DNA of 64,000 nt from Zygaena filipendulae (lineage: Eukaryota; Arthropoda; Insecta; Lepidoptera; Zygaenidae), in assembly GCA_907165275.2 (NCBI GenBank), contig OU015653.1:2200001-2264000 (forward strand). Direction: 5' to 3'. The notes under the pieces were generated by a model. The model was given only the letters and a program-made list of their open reading frames with translations, did not search any database and was not told where the DNA came from. The first letter of the stretch is position 1. Each line of letters starts with the position of its first letter. Positions 1 through 10,628 of this stretch are shown in pieces. Position numbers and translations under genes: made by a program.

Positions 1-490
1 TACGTACGTATTCTGTTTGCTAGCTTTAACAATAAAACACTAATTAAAAGTGAAAATTGTTACCAATGTCGACACTGGCAGGTTCTTAGCGCTAAGACTC
101 ACACTTGTAAACTGCATGACGATTCAATTAACATTGACTCGGTGTGTGGGCGAGACCGGCTTCGTCACGTCTGAATTATATAAATCGATATACCTACCTA
201 CCACATATTTCAACTCATATCCCATCGCCGGAATGCATGAATGTATAAAGAAAAGGCAGTTTTATTGTAAGCGCCTAATTCACCTACTCGAAAATTCTTT
301 CTGATGCAATCTCGTCGGTAAATTCGGGTCGTGAAATATTCAAAGATCCATATAAAACGGACGAAATAACACCCCGGTAACGTTTGAAGGCGCGGCGGAG
401 GAATAGCGTTCTAATCGCGACAGGAGATGCTAAAACATAAATATTGCACGGAAACCATCCGGTGGATAGCGATACAAAATACGTACGTAC
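1..490. other. No gene seen
   Basis: AT-rich sequence with short scattered open frames on both strands and no splice or coding signal that holds together. Short TACGTACGTA runs occur at 1-10 and near 480-490. Confidence 0.5.
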
Positions 491-494
491 CAAC

Positions 495-690
495 TAGACG
501 TAGACGAGCCGCGTGGAGAGGCGGCGTTTGTAGGTCAGACGCGCTCTCCAACTTAACGCCGCCTTCCGTCGCGACGCCGCCGCCGCGCGGTCGACTCGGG
601 TGGAATCGACGGAGATGGCTCGGCAGCGCTCGCGAGACGCCGCGGGTGATTTTCCACCCTCTCGAACTCTCGCCGAGGGCACTCGAGCGC
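495..690. promoter_or_regulatory. CpG-rich island, candidate promoter or regulatory patch
   Basis: This patch is far richer in G+C and CpG than its surroundings, with CGCCGCCGCGCGG-type runs. Open frames cross it on both strands, as expected of CpG-rich DNA, and none resembles a known protein. In AT-rich insect genomes such islands often mark promoters or conserved regulatory DNA. Its direction and target are unknown. Confidence 0.25.
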
Positions 691-769
691 TTAGTTACCG
701 ACATCAAAGTGCAAGCTTTTATTATTTCGTTACACACCGAGTCGGAGCAAAAAGCAATAGCTAGGTAGG

Positions 770-1250
770 CACCTACTCACCCAGCTAAGTACACACCTAC
801 CTATAATGAAGTTAAGGAGAAAATTTATATCCTGTCGTTTAAAGGTGCTCCTGTTGAAAATTTGAATTGCTGTAATATAAAAACAATTTTCCCAGTCGAT
901 TCGATCTATAGCGTTTGTTTTGTTTTGGAAAAACCCCCGGAAAAAGTTTACGATCGAAAAGTGTGGGTAGGTACCTACATTGGAAATTTTATGTCCTCTA
1001 TAAACCGCAGAGTGTAACGATGAATATTCCTCAACTAGTATACGTTGACATGTTATAGGTACGTATTCACAGGATAAAACCCTGTAACTATTAATTAAAC
1101 AAAACGTTGATAGTAAATTAATGTATCCAAAGCGAATTAGTACAAAAATGTAATTCACACAGTGCCGCCTGATCCCTAGCTAAACAGAGCTATATTACAG
1201 TGCTTTAATTTTTGTGAATACATACTTTAGATACATATTCAGACTTATGT
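770..1250. other. No gene seen
   Basis: AT-rich unique-looking sequence with GGTACCTACC-like runs. No coding signal or clear repeat seen. Confidence 0.45.
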
Positions 1251-1254
1251 ACAT

Positions 1255-1335
1255 ACAGACAAACATACATCACATAAATATTTACACTGATACGGGGATC
1301 GAACCTGCCATGCCTGACGTAGCGGTCAAATCCTA
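1255..1335 (-). repeat. tRNA-derived SINE fragment
   Basis: Bases 1294-1305 read GGGGATCGAACC, the reverse complement of the RNA polymerase III box B GGTTCGATCCCC. The flanking CACATAAATATTTACACTGA resembles the part just after box B in the sense copy at 49.1 kb. Box A is not intact, so this is a remnant. Confidence 0.5.
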
Positions 1336-1372
1336 CTTAGTACCTACTTACGAAACTCGTCTCTGTATATTA

Positions 1373-1560
1373 CTAGCTGTCCCCCGCGGTTTCCCTCGCG
1401 ATAATTTTGGAGTTCCCGCGGGAATTCCAGGATAAACTATAGATATAAACCTTCCCCATGAATCACTCTATCTATTTGTGAAATCCTCATGAAAATCCGT
1501 TTAGTAGTTTTTGAGTTTATCGCGAATAGACAGCGGAAGCGACTTCATCTTATTATACCT
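1373..1560 (-). mobile_element. Helitron-like non-autonomous element
   Basis: Read on the minus strand it ends in the family's GC-rich block (paired CCGCGG and CCCGCGGGAA motifs) followed by CAGCTAG, giving the CTAG 3' terminus. There are no terminal inverted repeats and no coding capacity. The ends fit the Lep1-type Helitron-like repeats of Lepidoptera. A second copy follows directly. Confidence 0.65.
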
Positions 1561-1564
1561 ACTA

Positions 1565-1775
1565 CTAGCTGTGCCCCGCGGTTTCACTAGCGTGAATTTT
1601 TTTATATAACAACTTTTTTCCCCGACATCCGCATTAAGAAACAAAGCCTATATGTAAGCTCCAGGTTAAGCTTGATCTACCTGTGAAAACCGTATGGCAA
1701 TCTATTCAGTAGATTCGGAGGTTATCGCGAACAGACAGAAAGACAGACAGAAAAGAATTTTAAAAACTCTTTTTT
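1565..1775 (-). mobile_element. Helitron-like non-autonomous element, second tandem copy
   Basis: Starts with the same CTAGCTG...CCCCGCGGTTTCAC block as its neighbour and shares the TTATCGCGAACAGACAG segment, but is more diverged. The right end is unclear and probably truncated near the poly-T run. Confidence 0.55.
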
Positions 1776-2019
1776 TGTGGTTGGTTACTCTTCTTTTATC
1801 GCCCCCTGAAAATTTTTGTTAAAAATATTTAATGTACAGAATCGCGGATTCTACTCTTTTATTCTCTATATGTGAAGATACTCGTATGTGTTATTTTGAA
1901 AATATGCCAGAGACAAACATTATTAGAGACAAATGATGCAAATGCAAATCAAATCAGTTGATGCGCGTGTCGGTTGTTGTCGGGTGGAGGTCGTAACAAA
2001 TCCACGCCTAACGTGTTAA

Positions 2020-2345
2020 TTGGCTACTTGCCAAAAAATTTTTTTTATTCCGCGTCGTGTAGATCAGTAAAAAATATTGGACATGTGTTTTTCCTTTTTT
2101 TACGTAATCAAAAAATAACGGCGATACATTTCAGTTGAAATTTCGCGTGACGTCACAACCCGGTGCAGTTTGTATGGGGCTTATACTGAATATTGACGTC
2201 ACGAGTCCTCCACCCTAAACTTTACAGCGCTTTATCTACGTTTATTTTCATTTGAAAAAGCAAAAAATACGTGTCTATTATTTTTTTATTTTCTAACTGA
2301 CGGACTGATTAGAATTTCGATTTTCATACCCTAGAGAATACCCAA
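2020..2345. repeat. Dispersed repeat containing CRE-like palindromes
   Basis: Bases 2040-2340 match 32165-32410 with many shared blocks, including ACGTAATCAAAAAATAA, GAAATTTCGCGTGACGTCAC, AAAAAGCAAAAAATACGTGT and TTTTCTAACTGACGGACT. The distant copy lacks an internal segment. This copy carries two TGACGTCA sites, the full CRE palindrome bound by CREB/ATF-type bZIP proteins. The transposon class is unknown. Confidence 0.6.
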
Positions 2346-2564
2346 TTCTGTTCGATATCTGAATCACCATTCAGCAGCCATTTTATTTTTTTCCAAAAAA
2401 GAAACTATATATTATACCTATTATACTTTATTTTTAGAGAGAGAACCGAATTTCATCTTGGGGAGCAATCTAACATTATCATAAGGGAGTAGAATAAGAT
2501 ATTCTAATTAGTAAAACTTGGTATTGGCTAAAAAATGCGATAAATCGCGATAGACGCCGTAATT

Positions 2565-2580
2565 GAAGAAGAAGAAGAAG
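2565..2580. repeat. (GAA)n microsatellite
   Basis: Five GAA units in a row followed by one G. Confidence 0.8.
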
Positions 2581-2599
2581 CGCGTGTCAGTCAAATATT

Positions 2600-3400
2600 C
2601 AGTCAGGAGTCAGTAGGTACATTAGAATGGCGTCGTACAAAAGGGTGAGAGGAGAACGCGACGGGCATCGCACTCAGTCTGTACTCGGGCCGATGCGATC
2701 GGAGTCGAGATAACACCGATGAGACCTGACAAATAACGGCTCCGGTGACGTCGATGACGCGGAGTGCGGACCTCGAGGCTCAATGGAAAACGCAACAAAC
2801 AACACACAAGTTGTAGGGTGTTACATTACCTAACGGAGTCACCGAATCCAAAGTTTCCTTAACAAAATTCCTGACATTTTGTGTCGCCGTCAATTTTTTT
2901 TATTTTGTATGATCAAACCGCTAAGGCGCTAAATATTACCTATATTTTGTTTTTTTTTTTTTGTCTATTTTAAAATTGCTCGCAGTTTCGAATTTTCCTT
3001 GTTTCCCTTCGATCAACAATACCATTGTCATCTGGTACCAACCATAGTATTTACCTCACTGGAGATTTGCAATATGAGGAAAAATCAAATTTACACAAAA
3101 TTGCTCCGACGCGCGACGTACAAATGATAGTGGGTACAACTTTCTTTTCTTTTTTCAATGATTTGTATGTAAAATATGGACAAAACAAACAAGCCAATGT
3201 GTAGAGCCAGTGAGTCCAGACGGACATTGGAACGCACTCAGCGGCGCGCCGGAGAGTCCGAGCTGCGGCCGAGTATGATAAATGAACGAGCCGCAGAGCC
3301 ATAGAGAAAATAAATATTTAGAATAAATAAAATAGAAAAAAGTTAATTCGATACCAAAAAATAAATAAAAAATTTTCAAACGTGTTTTTTAAACTACCGA
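2600..3400. other. No gene seen
   Basis: Mixed sequence with two moderately CpG-rich stretches (about 2640-2770 and 3200-3300). No exon, splice pair or recognisable protein. The CpG-rich bits may be old repeat or regulatory DNA. Confidence 0.4.
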
Positions 3401-3404
3401 AGAA

Positions 3405-3995
3405 TATCTGGTACCACAATGGGGTACATATCAACTAGAGGGGTAATGTAAGCGGGGCTGGCGCGCCACGATCGCAAAGGAAGTTAGAGCAAATGCTCTA
3501 ACTCACTTAAAAAACTTCTTTGCATGCCAATAATATTTTCTTAAATATTTCAAAAACTGCGAATTTTGAACACATTGACTAAGTAAAAATGTAACCAAAT
3601 GGCGAAATCATTTCTTTACATTCATGTTTTTATGCATGATCAATACGAAAATCACCCGGCGACTAGTAAGTTTTTGTTTGTTTTCACACTAATGGGGTTA
3701 TTACACTACTTCCAATTTAGGGAATCTAAATCGGATACAATTTAGGATCAGTAAGTGAGAGAGACAGAGCGAGTGATCACACTACACTAAATTGTACCCT
3801 AAATCGACTGCTCTAGGGTAAATTTTAATGTAGGGTGATCACTTGCTCTCTCTCTCTCACTCACTGATCCTAAATCGGAACCAACTGTTCTAACTTCGAT
3901 TACACCTTCAGATTTCCTACATTGGTGTCTGACAAATTGTATAGTGTAATAAGTGTTTAAACTGAGTCGATGCCCCTTCTATCGGTTCTGTGTGC
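3405..3995. repeat. Dispersed repeat with a conserved 20-bp palindrome, interrupted by a MITE
   Basis: Similar in order to 19590-19925 and 45810-46065. Shared pieces are ACTAGAGRGG, the palindrome GTTAGAGCAAATGCTCTAAC, AAAATCRCCCGGCGAC and the terminal AACTRAGTYGATGYCCCTTCTATC. Here about 250 bp with its own inverted repeats (3700-3953) is inserted before the terminal block. Confidence 0.6.
3700..3953. mobile_element. Nested MITE with inverted ends
   Basis: The ends read TTATTACACTA and TAGTGTAATAA, and most of the inside folds back: TTAGGATCAGTAAGTGAGAG near 3742 pairs with CTCACTCACTGATCCTAA near 3857. It has no coding capacity. It interrupts a dispersed repeat whose uninterrupted version is at 19.6-19.9 kb. 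Confidence 0.6.
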
Positions 3996-3999
3996 AGAC

Positions 4000-4890
4000 C
4001 AACGCCGCGCGCCGCCGCCCTAATTCTTCTCTTTATTGAACCTGTGCGTGTGTGCGGGAGAGGAGTGGCCGTGTAAGCACAAAATATGACAGTAATTGAA
4101 AGATACGGCGGCGGACAACCGCCTCGGAGACTAATAAAAACTAGGTACCGATCATACCAAAACGCTCTACTCCTCTAAGTATTGATTAATTCTGTAAATC
4201 CGTACACACGAAACTCGCAAGCAAAACTCTCGTTAGTCAAGGTAGTGTTCAATTTTGATTTGATTGCGCGTGAACATAATATATTTTGTTCTTCAAAAGC
4301 TATTATTGTATATAAAAACTTATTATTTCATGTGTGAAAATCGATATTGAAATCGATCTGTTTCGGAAACTCTCCGTTGATAAATTGGGAATGTTAACAA
4401 AAGTTATTTTACAACGCCGCACTATCCGTTGCGTTCTTGTCCGACGATATATCGGTTCAGAATTTCAAGTGGGGTTTTTACGATTTATTAAATAATATAT
4501 ATCACTAATTTCTCATCACAATAGATTGAAGATTCCGTTCTATCTGTCGAGTACTCGGGTCTAACTTGAATAAATTCGTTTCTTTTTGGAACAATTATTC
4601 ATTTTCAAACGTGTACGTCGTCGCTACGTGACCGCACTGCGACACAAAGAAATTTCTGTCTAATGAGTGTAAAAGAACAATGACATTAAAAAAGGGAAGC
4701 TCTATATGAAATATCTCTATATTCATAATCTACAGGATACGCAAAGAGACAGTGTTGCCCACAAAGCGACATGGCGAGTGGCGAGAATACGCAAACAGGT
4801 GTCGGCAGCGAGGTTATATTTGCATATAAATAGAGTTCCTGCTTAACTGTAACACTGGTTCGTCCTTTTCGCTCTCATGCGAAGACGCTC
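4000..4890. other. No gene seen
   Basis: Mostly unique-looking DNA, with a small CpG-rich part near 4000-4030 and otherwise AT-rich sequence. No splice-supported exon found. Confidence 0.4.
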
Positions 4891-4893
4891 GGG

Positions 4894-5244
4894 TTAGAGA
4901 AGTATGGAGTTGTGTCCTAGGCACACTACCGCGGGCGAGTGGCTCCAGGAGATTCTATTTACGAACGGTGATGTAACATGGGTAATAGATTGGCCCAATA
5001 TCGTACGGATGAATTCACCGACCACTATTTTTTTTAAAGACTCCCCTTCAGAATGGTAATTTGAAATATGCTCGTTGACCTTTATGGGGTAGTCAACGTC
5101 ATTGATAGTAATGCTTTCGACAATAAAACTAATGGTATAAACATAATAACGACGTAAGTTTTCGTCGCAATATAATATGTATGTATGATCTGCCATAAAC
5201 GTTAGGACGTTGTTATACGACAGTTTATTAGAGAATATCGGCAT
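4894..5244 (-). CDS. Unassigned 116-codon open frame
   Basis: An ATG-to-stop frame on the minus strand with GCC directly before the ATG. The composition is protein-like, with mixed hydrophobic and polar residues, a DENLRRYYVY stretch and no low-complexity tract. I recognise no domain, signal peptide or transmembrane pattern. No neighbouring exon, polyA signal or second copy supports it. It may be a small gene, a decayed transposon or viral relic, or chance. It lies upstream of jing on the opposite strand. Confidence 0.15.
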   Translation of the reverse strand: MPIFSNKLSYNNVLTFMADHTYILYCDENLRRYYVYTISFIVESITINDVDYPIKVNEHISNYHSEGESLKKIVVGEFIRTILGQSITHVTSPFVNRISWSHSPAVVCLGHNSILL

Positions 5245-5689
5245 GGCTGTAGCGTTTTCTTTGATATGCCCACGATAAACATGGCTAGAATGAGAAAATA
5301 GATAGGCATAATGAATAATGTAAACGATACTATCGCGCTAGAATTTTAATACCTCGTGTGCTGCGTGTGATTCTTTAAATTTTTCAGTTTTTATTTTGTA
5401 TTTGTATAGAATTCTTTTGCACTTTTGCTTATTAATAATACTTGTGATACGTAGTAGAGGGATCGATCTCACGCTTCTTTCGTTGCTCCGTATTTGATTG
5501 CTCATTCACTCGTCGTTACATCATAGAGCGCGGTGGCTAGGTACGCAGCCATACACGCGGTCTAGGTGCGTGACGGACAAGTCTGCGTAGGCGCCCGCAG
5601 GTGACTCGCAAACTGTAAAATAACGTCTACACGATATAATATATTATACGACACGTTATAGGACAACACTCGTTATGTTATTCGAGACC

Positions 5690-5926
5690 CCGAACTATTT
5701 GCTTTATTTTTTTTTCTGGTTCGACCGTTTTCTATTTGTTCCGTCGTCGTCGTCGGGCCCTTTTTTTGCTGGGTTGCACCGCCTCCGAACCTTCGGATCG
5801 TTTTTACTCGGGCCACGGAGGTGGGGGCGTCGAGGGTGAGGAGTGAGGGGAGTCCCCTCCCCGCCGCCGCGCCGGCTCGTCCTTGGCCCGTGCGTTCACC
5901 TTGGCTCGCTCGCTGGCGCACCACAG
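5690..5926 (+). promoter_or_regulatory. CpG-rich candidate first exon ending in a strong donor
   Basis: A CpG-rich stretch ends at CCACAG|GTAACG, where CAG|GTAA is close to the consensus 5' splice site (exon end 5926). The only ATG frame through it (from 5675) stops after about 53 codons with a poor composition, so an exon here would be non-coding. It could be an alternative 5' exon of jing, whose first coding exon lies 32 kb downstream with no gene between. This is inference from context. Confidence 0.3.
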
Positions 5927-5929
5927 GTA

Positions 5930-6365
5930 ACGAAGTTCCGCGAACTACCTACGTGATTTCTATGGCCGGCCGCCCCGCCGAAAGTGGATCCTCGGGTATG
6001 TCGGTCCCGGGGCTCTCATCGCTAGCTTTACCGGGAACTTTGTGATGGAATACTGCGGTCTGTCCTCGCACTCGCACCGCGCTGTCCGGAGCATCGCGTC
6101 TGGAAACCGAGTGTTTGAATACATTGTGCCTGTATTATTTAGGTACCTCACATTATTGGCCGTAATGCCACACATAAATACTTTCGATTCTATTAGTGTC
6201 AACGACGCGTTGGTCTCGGATAGGAGTGTTAGTTTATATTAATCTGCAGTGCTTACCCAATTACCTAGTCTAATGGTCGTTTGATCTCCCGCGTCGTTTA
6301 TTGTCTCGGTCTTCCTGCAGACAAAAAAAAACGGCCTATAAAATTAACTGCGAAACTTCGAGATA
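5930..6365. other. No gene seen
   Basis: Tail of the CpG-rich patch (to about 6110), then AT-rich sequence. No coding exon could be supported. Confidence 0.4.
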
Positions 6366-6368
6366 TTT

Positions 6369-6600
6369 GGACGCAGATAAGCAATAGCATGTTAACCCAC
6401 AAAATTAAGTTATTGGTTCAGAACCATTTATTGAGAGTTAGGGAACGTTTTTTAATTATGTATTTACCTTATTACATTGCTTAAATATGTAACTAAATAT
6501 TGAACATTAAAATGTTGACACAAAATGCTCCTACTTTTAAAACACGATTTACTCAAAATTTCTCCAGTGTGGGTTAACACACTATTGCTTATCTATGTCC
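6369..6600. mobile_element. MITE with 32-bp inverted ends and ATTT target duplication
   Basis: The 232-bp element starts GGACGCAGATAAGCAATA and ends TATTGCTTATCTATGTCC. The inverted match runs about 32 bp to the GTTAACCCAC block. It is flanked on both sides by ATTT (6365-6368 and 6601-6604). Relatives are at 51653-51866 (right end lost) and 59528-59790 (flanked by AATT). There is no coding capacity. The four-base AT-rich duplication does not fix the superfamily. Confidence 0.8.
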
Positions 6601-6948
6601 ATTTTTTGTAGGTACTTACTATGGATATAGACTATTATTTATAATCTTTTTAAATTTCATCTAATTTAGCTCTTTCGACATTTCTCTATCGCTCGGTCCG
6701 TCCGGATGGTTTCCTGGATATAAAGGCATCATGAAAGTGGTAAAATTGTTTTCTCAGAACGAGATAACGAGTGAGGTTTTTTTTTGTTTTCACGGAAACG
6801 AGATTATTATGGAGATAAAACTCTAAAACTTGGCCGTTAGTAGGAGGGATTCAACGGTTACAGTCTGTTTGAGAAAGAAGCATTTGTTAATAACCGAGGT
6901 AACCTATAGCCGAGCTTATTGTGTAGGTATTGTCTATTGGTTGTACTG

Positions 6949-7000
6949 TACCTAGAAGTACCTACCTTATATCTGTACCTAGAAGTACCTACCTTATAGC
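6949..7000. repeat. Tandem duplication of a unit of about 26 bp
   Basis: CTGTACCTAGAAGTACCTAC plus CTTATA occurs twice in a row. It is a local duplication within an area rich in the GTACCTACC motif. Confidence 0.8.
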
Positions 7001-7270
7001 ACGGCAGTACCGACGACTGACGTTTGACTTTGACGACTTTATGTTGGTTTTCCAATTCTATTTTTAAAATATTTTTATGTTCAACACGTTGATTTGCCGC
7101 TGCGAAGTGTACTTGCGGCTTTCAACTCAATATTTCTTGGTTCTATAGAGGTTTTAGTGCTTTCGGTTCACTCGGTACTAGCCATAGAGAATTAATGGGC
7201 ATAACACCGCTTTTCACACACACATGTGAGTCATGGAATTTCAAGTGTGATGGAAACAGCTTACTTTGTG

Positions 7271-7516
7271 TCAGCCTCAGACCAAATAAAAACTAAAGAC
7301 GAAACGTCTGGAACAACGAAGTGAAGCCGGTTGCGTATGCATGTGGTGATTAGGAAAGTGTATGGATTTGCAAAGTTTACTTAGGATTTATGGTGTCTTT
7401 TTCTCGTAAGTGTGTGCATGGTTTTGTGTACGTGCACGGTGATGGTGTCTTTTTCCTGGCTTCACTTGTTTATTCAACGCGTTCTGTCTTTAGTTTTTAT
7501 TTGGTCTGAGGTCTCA
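7271..7516. mobile_element. Fold-back MITE
   Basis: CAGACCAAATAAAAACTAAA near 7277 has its inverted partner TTTAGTTTTTATTTGGTCTG near 7490. Shorter inner pieces also pair (GAAGTGAAGCC with GGCTTCACTTG). No open frame of note inside. Ends are defined only by where pairing stops. Confidence 0.6.
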
Positions 7517-7881
7517 GCACGCAAATATCGAAGTTTTAAAATGAGTAAAAGTTTTAAAATTTCTTTTTGGTAGGTACCAGCCTGCTGCTGCTTGCTTGAG
7601 TCTGTTTACCCTACACATTCATGAAGAGATTTTCTTTTAGTTCAAGTGCCTCCGGTAATGAAGAGCTGTAAAGAATGACGATCTAGTTGAGACGTTTAAT
7701 TAACTCGTAACTTTGGTTGTTTCATTCAGTTTGTTACTATTCGAATGGTGTTTTCGGTTTTTAAACCACAATAGGTATATATCTGAATAGAGTGGGTCCT
7801 GTCATCCGGCCGTAATCTTATCGCATTCGGGGGCCGGACATAGGAAGGGCATTAAATTTTGAACGATCGTCGTGTGTCGGC

Positions 7882-7904
7882 GGACGGACGGACGGACGGA
7901 CGGA
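7882..7904. repeat. (GGAC)n microsatellite
   Basis: About six CGGA units in a row, directly upstream of the CpG island at 8 kb. Confidence 0.85.
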
Positions 7905-7959
7905 GCGAGCGAAACGAAGTAAACGAACGCGCCTGAAACCGGTCGGCCGTCCGTAAATA

Positions 7960-8250
7960 ATGGATTAGAGGTGGGGCGCGCGGGAGCGGGAGAGGCGAGG
8001 CGCGCGCGAGGGGGGGCGGGGTGCGGCGCACGCAGCGGCTGCGCGCGAGGGGAGCCGCGAGGCGCGGGCCGGCGGGCGGGGGGTGCGGGACTGCGCCTCC
8101 CGTCAGCTGTTGCGCGCCCGGGACCGACCGCGCCAATGCATCGGCGTCGATAGCGCGCGCCGGCCGCCTCGCGACACCGCGTGCCCAGAGTGACCGTGCT
8201 ACATAGTGTTGTGCCGCGTCCAGTGACCGCTGTGTGTGCCCCTCCCCCCC
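7960..8250 (+). promoter_or_regulatory. Strong CpG island, probable promoter
   Basis: One of the most CpG-rich stretches in the window (runs such as GCGCGCGGGAGCGGG), sharply bounded by AT-rich DNA. It is followed within 300 bp by a good + strand splice donor at 8520. The next supported coding sequence on this strand is the jing large exon at 37952, so it may be the main jing promoter, with a first intron of about 29 kb. Long first introns are common in developmental regulators. The open frames across it are in several phases and are compositional. Confidence 0.4.
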
Positions 8251-8519
8251 ATCCCCCCACCGCTGTTGCCATGATGTGTTGTGTGTGAGCCATGCCAGGG
8301 ATGTGCAGTGTGCGACCGCCGGCGAGGAGCTGACCGTGCCGCCATCGGGCTATGAGAAGTTATGTTACGACACCGAAAGAGGTGATTATCCCGACATCTC
8401 GAGCCCAACTCAAAACCCCCCGTCTATACGTACGTGCACATGTGAGACGGTGCCGGGCCGCGGTCCGATCGTAGTTCTCTCGGTGTTTTATGTACGCCAT
8501 GGGCTTTTGGTGATCTTCG
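8251..8519 (+). other. Candidate non-coding first exon of jing
   Basis: The segment ends at ATCTTCG|GTAAGC, close to the consensus donor. Weaker donors lie at GTGATT (8382), GTACGT (8430) and GTGAGA (8442). It contains only short ATG frames: ATGATG at 8271, stopping after five codons, and ATG at 8292, stopping after 13. The long frame across it has no ATG and would leave one codon base at any of these donors, whereas the jing large exon needs two. It is therefore better read as 5'UTR with short upstream frames than as coding. Confidence 0.35.
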
Positions 8520-10487
8520 GTAAGCTGTATTTAATATTTTCGCGCTTTCTTTATTGGCAACAAAAATAACTTTGCCGAACGTTGCACCGAGGTTTTTTGT
8601 TGGCTTCATAATACAAAAAAAATCACGCTTCTTCACACAACGCATAGGGGTCTGGGCTAACAAAGGGAGTTTGAAACCGTGTTTTTTATATCCGCCACAA
8701 AGTTTTATATAATTTAACTAGGTACGACATCCAGGACGTTATGTGATGTGATACACAATTGTTTATCGAATCAGATTTCTTAACCATTTCGAATCATGCA
8801 GTGAGATTGTTTTTAAAAATCCGAGAAATATGAACCGAAATATTCTTGTATATTTTATACTTTGCCACATCTTAATACCTAGATGGGTGATACATTTAAA
8901 GAATTACAAACTTGCAATTAAGGAGGTACAACTTGGTGCACACTCAAAAAATAAACCGTATTTACGATCTACGATAAAAATACCTTATTAGATGGCTAAG
9001 GAGGAAATTATTTTACCAAACAAACCCTAAATTAAATATCGCTATAAATACTTATCACATTAGTTTTCTTTGCGACACTATTTAGTTTCATACAAACAAC
9101 TTTTTTCTTAGATAATAATTACCTACTTAGTTATGTAGCTACAATACATTAGTTTATCATAGTTATTATGAACATTTTGCTGCAAATAATTAGGTAGGTA
9201 CCTACTTGCTTGAATTTTAAGGTTCGTGAGACATAATAATGTTCGTATATTAGGTACCTATTAACGCTTACTAAAGCGACTTGTACTAAACTCATCCTTG
9301 AAGGATTCCCTATGAATCCGAAATTTCCGACAGTTTATCCGTGAGTACCTACCTACCTATCCAAGCCGCTATAACTAGTGTTAATAAAATTAAAATTAAT
9401 GTGAAATTCTTCGAGTAGATATTTAAATTTTTATATTATATGATAACGCGTCATATTTATTATCATCGGTTATTTTATCTCCAACGTCATTACTAGGTAC
9501 CTAAATTTGTAAAATACGCGACACACGTCAAGCTCGTGGTTTATAGTAATCATGTTACTGAACTAATTACTAAGCGGTAATTACCAGGCAACATATACCT
9601 ACCTACCTACGTAGAGGAAGTGAATATGGTGCCTATAATTTATTAGAAATTTTCGAATTACAGGAAAATTGATATCACGTTACGTAAAAAATATAAGTTA
9701 CGTCATTAATTATTGAAACCTTTATTGAATTAACACAATACCCAAAAGAGAATACAAAGCGAACTACCTAACAGACGATGTACCTACCTACCTACTACAC
9801 ATATCAGTTTATATCCTCTTTCAGACGTCAAAAAGCTCGTAAATACATAATTCAAACTGTCCAAGAATATAACAATATTGGCAGGTGCGTTTGCACGTGT
9901 ACCTATTTTGTCCTTCTGTTTTTTTTTAATTTGAATAATTTGTAATGTGCTCCGTTCCACATATCATTTCTTCAGTATATTCAGTGAAAGTACCAAAAAA
10001 CTGATTGATCTTAACTGGTGTCAGTACAAAATATATTTTCAGTTGCCCTTTACCTAGAAAGTATAGTAATCTCGTCCTAGTTTAAGACTAGTGAAGTAGA
10101 ATGTGTCAGTATTTTTATTTGTCATCTAACAGTCGGTAGGTACAAGTTTAACATGTTGAGTAAAGCTAACTGAGTGTTGACTATTCATGTAATGTCAATG
10201 TGGAGCTCGGTAAGGAAGTCATTGAAATTCTCGATGATTCCGCGGGAGAGACGTGTTCACCGTATCCGCTTAATGACGTTAGTCATCGATTGAATAAGTC
10301 AACGACTCGCAAACTTGGGTCGAGTTGACTAGGAGCATTTGCGATGGAAACATTCATTGGTAACTGCAGAGTACACCATACGTAGGTACCTACCTACTAG
10401 GCATTTCGACGACAGGCATTAATCTTTGCAGTTTTACGTAACCGTTAAGTGCCCATCATTTTCTCTGCCATTTTTATATTTATGACT
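8520..10487. other. Probable first intron of jing, no gene seen
   Basis: AT-rich sequence with many GTACCTACCTACC runs (near 9195, 9340, 9600 and 9780). No exon pair or long repeat recognised. Confidence 0.45.
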
Positions 10488-10628
10488 AGTTGATTTCAGA
10501 GCTCCCGCGAGAATTCCGGGTAAAAATAATAATATGACACTCACAAACAACGTGGGTTTCTATTGGTAAAAGAATTTCCACAACGGGTTCAATAGATCCA
10601 GAGATTACCCCCCTACAACCTCACAAAC
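10488..10628 (-). mobile_element. Helitron-like fragment joined to a LINE end
   Basis: Contains the family motifs GAGCTCCCGCGAGAATTCCG, AATTTCCACAACGGGTTCAATAG and CCAGAGATTACCCCCCTAC. It stops where the LINE-like sequence begins, without a recognisable 5' end. Confidence 0.55.

Noticed and set aside
8234..8569. Long frame across the 8.2-8.5 kb exon as jing N-terminal coding sequence
   Set aside because: It has no ATG, and all plausible donors leave one codon base where the large exon requires two.
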